Source: Mycosarcoma maydis
Lineage: Eukaryota > Basidiomycota > Ustilaginomycetes > Ustilaginales
Length of the DNA stretch: 64,000 nucleotides
NCBI RefSeq assembly: GCF_000328475.2
Contig: NC_026484.1
Location: forward strand, 744,001-808,000
Direction: 5' to 3'
The position numbers were made by a program, and so were the translations under genes. The first letter of the stretch is position 1; each line of letters starts with the position of its first letter. The notes below the pieces were generated by a model. The model worked only from the letters and a program-made list of their open reading frames with translations. It was not told where the DNA came from and ran no database searches. This document shows, in pieces, positions 18,873 through 28,493 of the stretch.

Positions 18873-21188
18873 CTAGGCAAGACTCTTAACTGACTTGTCA
18901 GCGACTTTGACGATGGCGTGAAGCTTGGTTTGCAACTCGGGTGCTTGAATGTTGACCAACTTGTCCAGGGCCGATGCGACGAGAGCGACGAGCGGAATCA
19001 CGTCCGACTTGACCGTCTTGGTGACGAGTTCGACGTCGATGACGGCTACGATTTTGACGAGCTTTGGGAGGAGCGCCGAGATGCTGACTGTGAGAGTGTC
19101 GATCGAGTCTGTTAGGAGCGCTTTGTCGCTGCTGCGTTCAAAGATCGGTGTGTAGTTGACACGCTGGATCGGTGTGACTCTCTCGTCGGCGGCAGCAATG
19201 GTACGCTTCAGTCCTGGAAGAACTTGAGCCAGATCGATCGACTCAACACTTGCATCGACCGTGGAAAGGATCCCAGACCGCTTGATGGAAATGAGACGGT
19301 TCAAATCCGACAGGCTGATGTGTCCATCAGGGTGACCGATCGCACCGTTGCCTACAGCACTGATGTCGGTGAGAAGACCGTTGGTGTTGGCCAGCTTGCC
19401 TGCATTCCCCTTTCCACCGAGGAGGTCACTGGCGGTATCGCGTTTGACCGTATCCAGCACACCACCAACCGTACCCGTGGCAAAGCCGGTGGTGGCATCG
19501 ACAGTACCAATGGCACTTTCGACAATGGCGCGCTTGACCACGGCCTCAAGGACCTCGTCCACGGCTTTGGTATTGAGCACCGAAAGATCGGCGATGTCTC
19601 GCTTGAGCGATACGATTTGAGCGACGTCAAGGTTGTCGAGAACAGAGAGGTCAACGTTGTCCAGAAGATCGCGGCGCTGCTTAAGCAATTTGGCCGGAGT
19701 CACATTGATGCCGACCACAGCGGCTTCGACGCCCACGTCGTGGGGTAGGGCGCGTTTCTTGTTGACCACCTCGATGGACGCAACCTGTGAGTTGGGAAGA
19801 GCCGAGATGTGGGCAAGGGCGCGCTTGAGACTCAACACGCGCTGGAGACCAAGGCTAGTTGTAAGGCCCGACACGGTGGCGTCGACACCGTTGAGCACAT
19901 CACGCTTGAGGATTTTGTTGAGGCCAAGATCCGAAGTCAGACCTGAAACGGTAACTTGGACACCATCCAGCAGCTCAGTGCGCTTGAGAATCTCGCTCAG
20001 CCCAAGACCCGAGGTAAGACCCGAGACAGTGCTGTCAACGCCAGACAGCAGCTCGGCACGCTTGCGAAGGACGCCACCAGTGATACTCACGACAACGCTG
20101 ACGAGCGCTTCGACGTCGTCAACAGCCTTGATAGAGTCGACAAAGTCTGTAACGCCAAGAACGTTGATACCGCTAACAAGAGCAGGAACATCCACGACTG
20201 ACTTGAGCGAGTTCAAGAGCTGTACCGAGCCGGGAATCTTCTTGACAGCCTCCAGAACGCACGGGATACCGGCAAAGTCAAGGATACCATCGATACTAGT
20301 ATAGCCGTACTTTTTGGCGTAAGCGATGAGATTCGCGCTGCCTTCGATTTCACTGAGAGAATCGGGTCCGCCATGAGCAGCATCGACCAGAGCGTTGAGG
20401 TCCTTGATATCAGCGAGCGAGTCAACAAATTCGCCAGGATTCTCGAGTTGCTTGAGGTGGTCGAACAAGTACACTGAACCGGGCACTGCGAGAACCGCCG
20501 TGAGCACAGTTGCGATATCCACAACGTCGTGAATTGCCAGCAGAACGTTGAGTTCGGACAGCACCGACAACACATCGTGCTGCAGAACAGCGTCGACGTT
20601 GATGTGCGCCAGAAGCGATATCAGACTAGTAGCTCCAGGCAACTGCTTGCCGTCAATCGCCTTGACCACCGCGGCCAGGTCAATATCCAGCAAGCCGAGC
20701 AGAGCTCTCTGCTGAAGATCCTCCACGCTGACAGCTGCATCCTTGCCAGTCAAGTTATGAATGTCCTTCACAGCGTGCTTCAAGTCGGCCCTGATGCTGT
20801 GCAGAAGCTTGTGCGTCTTCTTGACGGCATGCTTGTGATCTTTGATCTTCAAGATCGAATTAGCCTCCTTACTCTGGCCTTCGAGCGAAGCGGACAAAGT
20901 ATGGACGATCGAAGCCGCGTGCTTGAGTTCAACTTTGCCGACATCGGCATGGACAGCATCGAGAGCTGCACCGTGGGCCAAACCCCGACGTCGAGCCGAG
21001 ACCACGGCGAGCTTATCGAGATGCGCAAGGTCAGAATTACCCACGTTGGCCTTGACAGTATCAGTCACACTGACGTCGGCTACCGCCGAACGAGTCAGAA
21101 TCGGCTTCGCTGCCGATTCGTCAACAGAAGCAGCATTGGTTGCGGTGATCGCAGCAAGGATCAGCAAGAGCGAAGAAGAGAAACGCAT
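18873..21188 (-). CDS. Secreted repetitive protein with periodic Kex2-type cleavage sites
   Basis: A 771-residue intron-free gene; the first in-frame ATG is at 21188. It starts with a clear signal peptide (MRFSSSLLLILAAITATNA). Residues about 20-370 are Val/Leu/Asp-rich with internal similarity (VPGSVYLFDHLKQL and IPGSVQLLNSLKSV). From residue 377 to 662 there are eleven dibasic sites (ten KR, one RR), after residues 377, 403, 429, 456, 479, 506, 530, 553, 583, 637 and 662. The first intervals are 26, 26 and 27 residues, and the three peptides between them are near copies (consensus xELLxGVxxTVSGLTSxLGL). This is the architecture of fungal kexin-processed secreted proteins, where the Golgi protease Kex2 releases a series of related peptides. 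The C-terminal 100 residues carry no further site. Function unknown; no enzyme domain is seen. Confidence 0.82.
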   Translation of the reverse strand: MRFSSSLLLILAAITATNAASVDESAAKPILTRSAVADVSVTDTVKANVGNSDLAHLDKLAVVSARRRGLAHGAALDAVHADVGKVELKHAASIVHTLSASLEGQSKEANSILKIKDHKHAVKKTHKLLHSIRADLKHAVKDIHNLTGKDAAVSVEDLQQRALLGLLDIDLAAVVKAIDGKQLPGATSLISLLAHINVDAVLQHDVLSVLSELNVLLAIHDVVDIATVLTAVLAVPGSVYLFDHLKQLENPGEFVDSLADIKDLNALVDAAHGGPDSLSEIEGSANLIAYAKKYGYTSIDGILDFAGIPCVLEAVKKIPGSVQLLNSLKSVVDVPALVSGINVLGVTDFVDSIKAVDDVEALVSVVVSITGGVLRKRAELLSGVDSTVSGLTSGLGLSEILKRTELLDGVQVTVSGLTSDLGLNKILKRDVLNGVDATVSGLTTSLGLQRVLSLKRALAHISALPNSQVASIEVVNKKRALPHDVGVEAAVVGINVTPAKLLKQRRDLLDNVDLSVLDNLDVAQIVSLKRDIADLSVLNTKAVDEVLEAVVKRAIVESAIGTVDATTGFATGTVGGVLDTVKRDTASDLLGGKGNAGKLANTNGLLTDISAVGNGAIGHPDGHISLSDLNRLISIKRSGILSTVDASVESIDLAQVLPGLKRTIAAADERVTPIQRVNYTPIFERSSDKALLTDSIDTLTVSISALLPKLVKIVAVIDVELVTKTVKSDVIPLVALVASALDKLVNIQAPELQTKLHAIVKVADKSVKSLA
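19819..20059 (-). repeat. Three near-identical 26-27-residue coding repeats bounded by Lys-Arg
   Basis: Within the secreted protein, residues 378-403, 404-429 and 430-456 share the pattern LLxGVxxTVSGLTSxLGL followed by a basic pair. The nucleotide sequence is repeated too, which suggests recent tandem duplication. Confidence 0.85.
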
Positions 21189-23429
21189 CGCGAAATAGGA
21201 AAAATGAGGTGAGAGACGAGAGGCTTGGAACGACACCGAAAAAGATGTGAGGATATAGCGTTAACGTGTAGCAACGGATAGGAGATGGAACAAAGAGGAG
21301 CGTGAGGCAACCGACAACAGGGTAAGGGAATGGAAAGGGTGGAGTGAAGTGAGTGAAGTGAAGTGGAGTGAGTAGAGTGGAGTGGAGTGGAGTGAGTAGA
21401 GTGGAGTGGAGTGAGTAGAGTGGAGTGGAGTGAGTAGAGTGGAGTGGAGTGAGTAGAGTGGAGTGGAGTGAGTGGAGTGGAACAGATGGAGAGACGACGA
21501 AAGGAGGGCGATGTCGAACAAGACCGATATAAGTACTTCGTCGGCCTTGCTTGCGTATAGTCGGAAGATCGTGGACCTACTTCCCCTTTGGCATCTTTGT
21601 TCTACTCGCAGTCCAACAGCCTGGGACAGCAAGACGATGAGCGCGCTTCGGCCTGAAGTGCACCTTCGTTGCAAAGGCTGTGATAGCCAATTCGAACAGC
21701 CGCTTTCAAAAGCAAAGACAACAGAGAAATCTCGGGCCTGTGTTGGACCGAGGTGGTGCAAAGCTGCAACGGAAGTCACTAATGCAAGTCCTCCAGTGGA
21801 GATGTGACGAGATCAGAAGCAGCTGAAAAGCTCTGGTTTAGCTCTTGTTGCACTGTCACACCTCGGAAGGAAAGCGCTGTCTTCTGGTTGTGCTTTGTGC
21901 TAAGCGTTCGTGCTACAGCACAGAAGTGGTGAAAGCTGGATCGGCCTCCTCCCACCAAGCGCCTTTCAAGCATCGTTCCCTACGTGCCAACAAATGCGCG
22001 ATTCAGCTGCGCATAAGCCGGATTTTCAGCGGCCAGTGCGCTCTAAGACATGCATGGCGACAACCTCGCAAATACTCGCACTCTTCTTGCTGAGAAGAAC
22101 GCGCAGCTTGCACACACTCGAACGAGAGCCAGGGAGAAAATGTAACGCTCTAGCTCGCCTGTATGAACGCTCGGTGCTCAGAAACGCGACGAGATTCTTG
22201 AAGCGACATGTGCGTGCAGTAGGAGTTCATGCCTTGGGCTCATTTTGCTGACTAGACTTGTTTGTCATGCAGACAGAACGTTGGTTGAAACGACCCAAGA
22301 TGTCATTATCGCATCCTGCCTCATAATCAGTCAATGGCTTCTCTACTGATAAAGTTTTTCTTCCTTGCACGGCCGCTTTTTACGAGACTGTTGCACTTGT
22401 GGTCGCAGAAACGATGTTGTTGACGTCGCTCCTGCCAACGGTCGCAGTCACGATTGAAAGACGCTTGCGCAAATTGACAGCTGTGCGCACTCTATCGCAG
22501 CTGCAACTGAAGCCATACCTCTCTTCTCCACAAAAAATTTAATCAGGCAGTCACGAGTGACGTGAAATGGAAAGTGAAGGCCTACGACATCGCGATGTCA
22601 ACCGACTGTCACACGTTGCACCATCTCACGTCTCACCAACGTACTCTGCTTCTGCTATAGCCGAAAAGCCTCGGCTGCGTATCCGAGAGTTTTGACCTCC
22701 GAACCGCCACCCTTTTTTCGCGTAGCGGGCTGCAAAGCAGCGATCACAGCTGTCAAGCATCGCCTCGAGGCTCCAAACTTATGCGGAGCCATCATGGACG
22801 TCTTTCAGATTGCTTCTCTGCATACCAGCAGACGCTACAAGTAGGAAGCACGTCATGTTGTTCCGCTCCGCAAGTTGTCCTCCGAAACCCCTGAGTTGCG
22901 CTAGCCGACATTCAGAGAACCACACTGGACCTTCTTAGACCCTAAATACCTGAGGCCAAAGCACAAGGCCTGGATTCTGAACCAAGGAGCTGACCAAATA
23001 ATTACGAATCACGAGTCACACACACTGACATGGATCCACACAAAGTTGACGGTGGATAAATACGTTTGCATTGCAGTGTATGAACGAGATGGGACAACTA
23101 TGGTGATTGTAAAACTAGGTGAACATGATAAAAGCAAGGAAAGGAGACAGCCCAGGCGGGAGCGCTCGCCGAGCTGAAGGGCTCGCGGGCCATCGACCGT
23201 CTCGCGCATGCCAAATTTTGGACGAGGATATGTACAAAGAGGTGCTAGCGGCGGTAGTGCAACTTAGGCCCCGGTGTCTCTTTATGCACAGAAACCGAGA
23301 GCCTCGTGTTTGATAGCACATCGGTGCTTAACGCAAAGCGTCTGAGGAGGAATGTGCTGCAGCACAGAAATGCACATGGTTGTTGAAAAAAATGCTCAGG
23401 TGAGAGTAGGACCACATGGCCGAATAACC
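21189..23429. promoter_or_regulatory. 2.2 kb gene-free region upstream of the secreted protein gene
   Basis: This stretch lies between the start of the secreted protein gene and the stop of the 1,687-residue protein gene on the same strand. It contains the 19-bp tandem repeat at about 21329-21482, degenerate heptamers near 22551 (GTCACGAGTGACG) and 23002 (ATTACGAATCACGAGTCAC), and no convincing coding sequence on either strand. The length is large compared with most spacers here and fits a regulated promoter. Confidence 0.5.
21329..21482. repeat. GTGGA-based tandem repeat, 19-bp unit
   Basis: The plus strand is built from GTGGA/GTAGA/GTGAG pentamer-like pieces. A 19-bp unit (GTAGAGTGGAGTGGAGTGA) recurs about four times in perfect form, with one 24-bp variant containing an extra GTGGA. 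On the strand of the secreted protein gene it reads as a pyrimidine-rich CACTC tract roughly 140-290 bp upstream of the ATG. Confidence 0.92.
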
Positions 23430-26400
23430 CTATGGATTCGGAGAAGTGTCGTTCGCGGTGCTTCCAAGACCAGCCTGCCATGCCATAATGTCTGGCATTG
23501 TATAACCCAGCTTTGACGGTCTCGAAATTCTGTTCGACGATACGAAGCTCGTGCCAGGTCTCGCTGAACCTTCCGTGATGAAAGATCGACCTGCTCGAGT
23601 AGACATAGGGCCACTAGGGCCTTTAAAGCCAGCATTAAAGCTGGGCCGGCTTGTCTGTGTCATTGAACTCTCCAGCTGCAGCACCTTTTCGCGAAGCAGC
23701 AACAGCTCTTCAATTTGGGCGTCGTAACGGCTCTTTTCTGGCTGGTATGACGTGAACCTGCTGCTGCGTGCACCAGATGACTGCACGTCACTTCGGGATC
23801 GTTGATGTTGCTGGTGTGCGAGCATGCGTCGCGTCATTCGATCATCTTGTTCGCATGATGGCGTTATCGCTGTGAGAGTGTGCGAAATATCCAAGCTGCT
23901 GTTTCGAGCGGCAAATCTGGCAGGTTCGAGCTGCATAGAGCCAGAGCGGTCGGTGGAATGCGCCTTCAAGGAAGGCAACACGGTCCGTGTTACCGTTGGT
24001 ATGGGCGGCGAAAGGAGCCCGGCTGCGAAGCACTGATCATTCGAGCGTACCACAGGATTCTCGATCGACACTGGTGAGGCTGTATTGTCGTGAAAACTCA
24101 TCGACTTGTATTTGTCCGTCTTTGGAGTTTCAGATGTACCCAGCACCGCGACTCGATCTGAATCCTGAGCGTGTCGTTCCTCTGATGGAGCCGTCAGATC
24201 GGTGTGCGAGAGGGCTGTGACGTACCGCTGGTGGCTGGGACGCTTTGGGTGTACATCATGCCCCCCACGGCTCAGATCCGGCGATACGTCAGGAGGCAAT
24301 GAAGCGTTCGCTTTTTGAGTCTGATTTGATACGTTTGCATCCACGTTAAGTCGACTGCCGCGAAACTCGCGAAGGCTCGGGCTAAGCGCAGCATCTGCAT
24401 TGATCGCGGCATTCTCGATGATGGAACGAGCGAGACGGATGGCAGCAAGCACCGTGTTTGAAGACTCGGAGCCGCGCCCACTCAGCTCGGGCAACCAAGA
24501 GCCCGGGGGTTCTGCCATACTGGTGTCGTTTCTCTGTCGTCGTCTTCGTGCTGCTTCTACTCGAAGATGAGACAAGCTTCGGCCGCTTGATGAAAGCTCA
24601 TCCGACGAGTAGCGAGAATCGCTTCTGCTCGGATATGGAGCAGCGCGTCTTCTCCTGCGAGGCCCACTTGCTGCTCGCACCTCCTGATCGTCTAGACAAG
24701 TTTCGGAATCTAAGATATGAGATTCACGTAGGAATTCAATCATTGCTCCTTCCGGCTCGCCGAGGATGCGTTGGCGGGCGAGAATAGTCCTGAGACTCTC
24801 GCCTGGCGATTCGCGAGCACGAAGGGCAGCAAGGCTTGCCTGAACGCCCGTATCGGCATACGGTGCCCTCTCGGTGCTGTCTGGAAGTTCTATGTTGTCA
24901 GATGAGTGATTTCGCGGTAGCGTTCTGCTCCGCGATCGTGATTTCTCGAGTCGCGCAAGCTCGGCATCCTGATCATCGTTGACAGTTCCAGACTCTGCGT
25001 TGAGACGAGGATATCCAATGGTCTCAACCGGTGTTGCCGGAATGTCTTGATGTACTTGTTCTTCGCTGCTCCTCTTCTCAGGACAATTCGTGCCTCGAAC
25101 CGCGCTAAGCGTCGAGCTGGGTGCCATGACAGTTGTGGACCATTGCTCCTCGGCAGAGTTCCAGCTGCAGCCCCGTCCCATTAGTGAATGCGTCGACCTT
25201 GCATTTTTGTTGTGAGTGCTTTCGTGGAATGCTGACGAAGATAGTGGTTGGCCTTCTTGGGCATCACTTTTGACGGCCAGAGATTGCGGGAGGGGAGACG
25301 AACGATTGAGCAAAGCCTGCGTCTGCTCAGCAGGTGCGTTTGTACTCCTGCTTTGGATTGACGGCAAAGGACGTGGACCCATCAAGGGAGATGTTCGTGA
25401 GCCTGTGCTAGACCGTGAAGGACGACGTGCACAGTGAGCGTGACCTCTGCCAACAGAGTTTTGATCAGGGCTGCTGTGCGTTGGCTGCGTTGGCTGTGTT
25501 GGCGATGTTGCAGCAGCAACCATACCCATGAGCATGAACGGAGGCTGCGTGCCCCGTGGCGGCAAGCCATCGATCTCTTGAGCTTTCGGGCGCTGAAGAA
25601 TGTCATTGGCAAACGATTGTGTCGCAAAGCTTGCGTCTCGGTGACTGATCACAGGTTCAAGCGAAAAACCGCGACTCCGACCAGGCACGGCAGGCAATGG
25701 ACGACTGGGCAGGATACTTCCGTCACTCGTCGACCTGTATGAGCGAGCAGAACGGAAGGATCGGCTAGGCTCGCTGTCATGCTGTCCGTGCACGTTCTCT
25801 ACTGTGTCAAAACTGAGAACGTGACCTGAGGAGGAAAGAGGTGCCGGCATGTCAGGCAAAGCTCCGACACGGCGTAGCGGAAGAGGCGCGGTCTCTTGCT
25901 CCGTCATGCCAGAAAGAGGGGATGCAGCGGCAGCGCCAGCGGCCACGGAAGGCTTGATTGAGCCTGTGAGAAAAGCACCTGCAGGATAGAAGCTTTGGAT
26001 GTTTGGATTTAGTTCGTCGACTGAAGCACGTGCAGAGGTATCAGAACCAGCTGTAGGTGCAGCCACTGATTCACGATCTGAGAGCAGGATCTCTCTTGTG
26101 CCCGCGTCCGAATCTTCTGACAAGCGTCGATACGTGGTTGGTTCAGGTGATAGGGTAAAGGGCCCTGCATGTCGCTTGGCTGCTGGGCTTCGAAGCGGTG
26201 ACTTTGTCACAGCTGTGCTGCTGCTCGGTACCATGACTGCCGACACGGTGATCACACTCGTAGCTGCAGTGGAGGCTTGTGCTGCTGTCGACGATGTGGC
26301 CGTACTAGCTACCGTCTCAGGGATGGCCGATCCTGCCGCTGAGCTGTGTGATGGATGAGACTCGATCAAGGCCGGTGTTGGGTGGAGATAACGTGAGCTG

Positions 26401-28493
26401 GAGGCGTTGTTCACGTCAGTCGGATTCAACGTTAAGCTCGAGTCTTCCGAGCCGGATCTGTCTTGCCTGAATGTGGCTTGTGCCTGTTGATGAGCGCGAC
26501 GCGGTCGACGGAGGGGTGGAAGCGGAGACGGATGAATAGGTGGTGCCAAAGAAGAGAAGGAAGACTGCCTCGAATTTTCCGTGCTGGGACCGCTGACATC
26601 ACGTCGCAGAGGGGTCAAAGCCGTGTCGTTCGCCATGCCCACGACGTTGACTTGCGAACAAGGAAAGACACGTGACTCGACTCTTGCGACGTTGTTAGGC
26701 GGAACGTGTTCGATCTCAACACGTGGCTGGCGACCGGACTGGGTTCGGGAGAGGCCAAACCTCAACATGCGGGCGGTCGAAGGTCTTTGAGGCCAGTTCC
26801 AGAGCCCTCCTTGCTGTTTGGCCTTGCTCGCTTCAGTAAACGCAGTAGAGACTTCAGTGGAGTCTTGGCTGATTGCAGAGTTTTCATTCTCGAGCTTGTG
26901 CCGTATCGGTTCGGGCAGCGCATCTACCCATGCTGACTCTGAAGCGTGGTATTGTGCGATACTTGCAGCCGAACGACCGTGCTTTGTAGCCTGATGACCT
27001 GCTCCGAGCCCCTGGGAGCCTTTGCGCTTGAGAGAAACCGACCTCCACCAAGGCGAAGACAGGTACCGTGTGCTGAGATCGGCTCTGGTCTGGCTTAGAC
27101 CGCTGCCTGACAAACGAGCGGCACTGTAGCGAGCACGCAGACTGGCGTTAGAGCTCGTCAAGCTTTTGGTTGACCTGACGCTGCGCTGATAGTTGACTGC
27201 CCTCGTACTGGACGGACGCGTTGAGCAAGTGTCGTTCGGTGAGAATACACCGTCTAACTGTCTTGCGTGATCAGGTGCTTGAGGAAGAGATGAGCGTCTT
27301 TCGCCGACTACGACCAAAGAGGCCTCAGAACCGGCTTGGGATAAGCCTCGGTTCTGTCTTTCGGATGGTGGCGAAGACTTGGGTGAATGCTGACTGACCA
27401 TTGACGATTCTACGGGCTGCTTCATTGACTGCAGTTGCGAGAATGATGGTTGTCGAAATGACAAAGGCGCGCTTGCTCGTTTGATGGTTCTGTCAGGACT
27501 CGGCTTTTGAGAAGCACTTCTGAGGCGCGTCCGCACGCTTGCTGTGTTTGAAGCAGCTTCTGTTGGCTGTGCCTGGACAGTGATAGAGCTGGTCTCGGCG
27601 GGAGAAGCCTCCGGTGCGCTTCCTTTGACGCCAAGTAACTTGTCAATCAGAGCTCGAGGACGACCTGAGGAGCTTGAAATAGCATTCATGGGGCTACCGC
27701 GTGCCTTGAGATGATGATCTCGCCTGTTTCGTCCCCTCTCGCTCGTGCTACGCATCGAATGAGAGGAAGGTTCGTAACCGCCATGGCTGGCGCGCAGCAT
27801 GTTCGAATGAGTGGAAGCAACAACGTTGTTGGCCTGCTCCCCGGAGCCATTCGAAGCATGTCGTGCTGTTGAATCAGAGAAATAAGCAACTCCGGCAGGC
27901 ACAGTCAAGCTAGTTGTGTCTGGGTGATCAATGAGACCGATCCGGTGAGCGTAAGACAGCGTTGGATCGCTATCTGGGGATGGAGCAGGAGCAGAGAGCA
28001 ACTCGGTGTTTGGCAAAAGGGAGGCAGCTGTGTCGCTCACGAGATGGTCTTTACGGACTTCGCTTTCTTCGGGAAGGGGTGGCTGTCGTGGGGAAGCACT
28101 GATTCGGTGTGCAGAGATGCGCCTGACTGTCTTGGAGTCATCTGTCTCTGTCCCAGAATCTGTAGGGTGCATTTTTGTGGTTGCTAATTCCTCCTCTCGT
28201 TTTGATGGAGAGTAATCAAGGTCATGTGATGGGGATGCAGTGATGAAAGATGGTGGTAACGATGGTCTAAGGGCATACTCTGAAGGTTCGGGTCGAGTGC
28301 GAATGGGACCGGCCGATCGCTGACGTTGCTGGTGAGGGATAAAGTGATGGTGAGGCAGCGAAATGGTGTCTGTGCTAGGACCAGCCTTTCGACGACGGGA
28401 AGCTTTGAGCCAGCCCGATGCTGCGATGGGATAAGGACGTGGTACATCGGGAAAAGGCGCATGACAAGGCGCCTTGGATTGATGTTGACCCAT
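23430..28493 (-). CDS. Large disordered protein with N-myristoylation signal
   Basis: A 1,687-residue intron-free frame; the first in-frame ATG (28493) gives MGQHQSKAPC. This matches the N-myristoylation pattern (Gly2, Ser6, Lys7) with a nearby Cys10 that could be palmitoylated, so I infer membrane attachment. The rest is almost entirely Ser/Thr/Pro/Arg-rich and predicted disordered, with many RxxS-type sites. Recognisable short elements are GRPRALIDKLLGVKG (about residue 280), repeated SRSxxR-type basic patches, an Arg-rich stretch GPRRRRRAAPYPSRS in the C-terminal third and a short coiled coil (YDAQIEELLLLREKVLQLESSM) about 75 residues from the end. No catalytic domain is visible and I do not recognise a family. 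Such proteins are often fungal signalling or polarity scaffolds, but that is only a guess. Confidence 0.75.
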   Translation of the reverse strand: MGQHQSKAPCHAPFPDVPRPYPIAASGWLKASRRRKAGPSTDTISLPHHHFIPHQQRQRSAGPIRTRPEPSEYALRPSLPPSFITASPSHDLDYSPSKREEELATTKMHPTDSGTETDDSKTVRRISAHRISASPRQPPLPEESEVRKDHLVSDTAASLLPNTELLSAPAPSPDSDPTLSYAHRIGLIDHPDTTSLTVPAGVAYFSDSTARHASNGSGEQANNVVASTHSNMLRASHGGYEPSSHSMRSTSERGRNRRDHHLKARGSPMNAISSSSGRPRALIDKLLGVKGSAPEASPAETSSITVQAQPTEAASNTASVRTRLRSASQKPSPDRTIKRASAPLSFRQPSFSQLQSMKQPVESSMVSQHSPKSSPPSERQNRGLSQAGSEASLVVVGERRSSLPQAPDHARQLDGVFSPNDTCSTRPSSTRAVNYQRSVRSTKSLTSSNASLRARYSAARLSGSGLSQTRADLSTRYLSSPWWRSVSLKRKGSQGLGAGHQATKHGRSAASIAQYHASESAWVDALPEPIRHKLENENSAISQDSTEVSTAFTEASKAKQQGGLWNWPQRPSTARMLRFGLSRTQSGRQPRVEIEHVPPNNVARVESRVFPCSQVNVVGMANDTALTPLRRDVSGPSTENSRQSSFSSLAPPIHPSPLPPLRRPRRAHQQAQATFRQDRSGSEDSSLTLNPTDVNNASSSRYLHPTPALIESHPSHSSAAGSAIPETVASTATSSTAAQASTAATSVITVSAVMVPSSSTAVTKSPLRSPAAKRHAGPFTLSPEPTTYRRLSEDSDAGTREILLSDRESVAAPTAGSDTSARASVDELNPNIQSFYPAGAFLTGSIKPSVAAGAAAASPLSGMTEQETAPLPLRRVGALPDMPAPLSSSGHVLSFDTVENVHGQHDSEPSRSFRSARSYRSTSDGSILPSRPLPAVPGRSRGFSLEPVISHRDASFATQSFANDILQRPKAQEIDGLPPRGTQPPFMLMGMVAAATSPTQPTQPTHSSPDQNSVGRGHAHCARRPSRSSTGSRTSPLMGPRPLPSIQSRSTNAPAEQTQALLNRSSPLPQSLAVKSDAQEGQPLSSSAFHESTHNKNARSTHSLMGRGCSWNSAEEQWSTTVMAPSSTLSAVRGTNCPEKRSSEEQVHQDIPATPVETIGYPRLNAESGTVNDDQDAELARLEKSRSRSRTLPRNHSSDNIELPDSTERAPYADTGVQASLAALRARESPGESLRTILARQRILGEPEGAMIEFLRESHILDSETCLDDQEVRAASGPRRRRRAAPYPSRSDSRYSSDELSSSGRSLSHLRVEAARRRRQRNDTSMAEPPGSWLPELSGRGSESSNTVLAAIRLARSIIENAAINADAALSPSLREFRGSRLNVDANVSNQTQKANASLPPDVSPDLSRGGHDVHPKRPSHQRYVTALSHTDLTAPSEERHAQDSDRVAVLGTSETPKTDKYKSMSFHDNTASPVSIENPVVRSNDQCFAAGLLSPPIPTVTRTVLPSLKAHSTDRSGSMQLEPARFAARNSSLDISHTLTAITPSCEQDDRMTRRMLAHQQHQRSRSDVQSSGARSSRFTSYQPEKSRYDAQIEELLLLREKVLQLESSMTQTSRPSFNAGFKGPSGPMSTRAGRSFITEGSARPGTSFVSSNRISRPSKLGYTMPDIMAWQAGLGSTANDTSPNP

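Noticed and set aside
20529..21212. 227-codon plus-strand frame over the secreted repeat protein gene
   Set aside because: The minus-strand frame has a signal peptide, periodic dibasic sites and is longer, so this one is a shadow.
22020..22260. Short frames in the gap upstream of the secreted protein gene
   Set aside because: Under 115 codons, no domain, no codon bias like the neighbours, and no splice partners that extend them.
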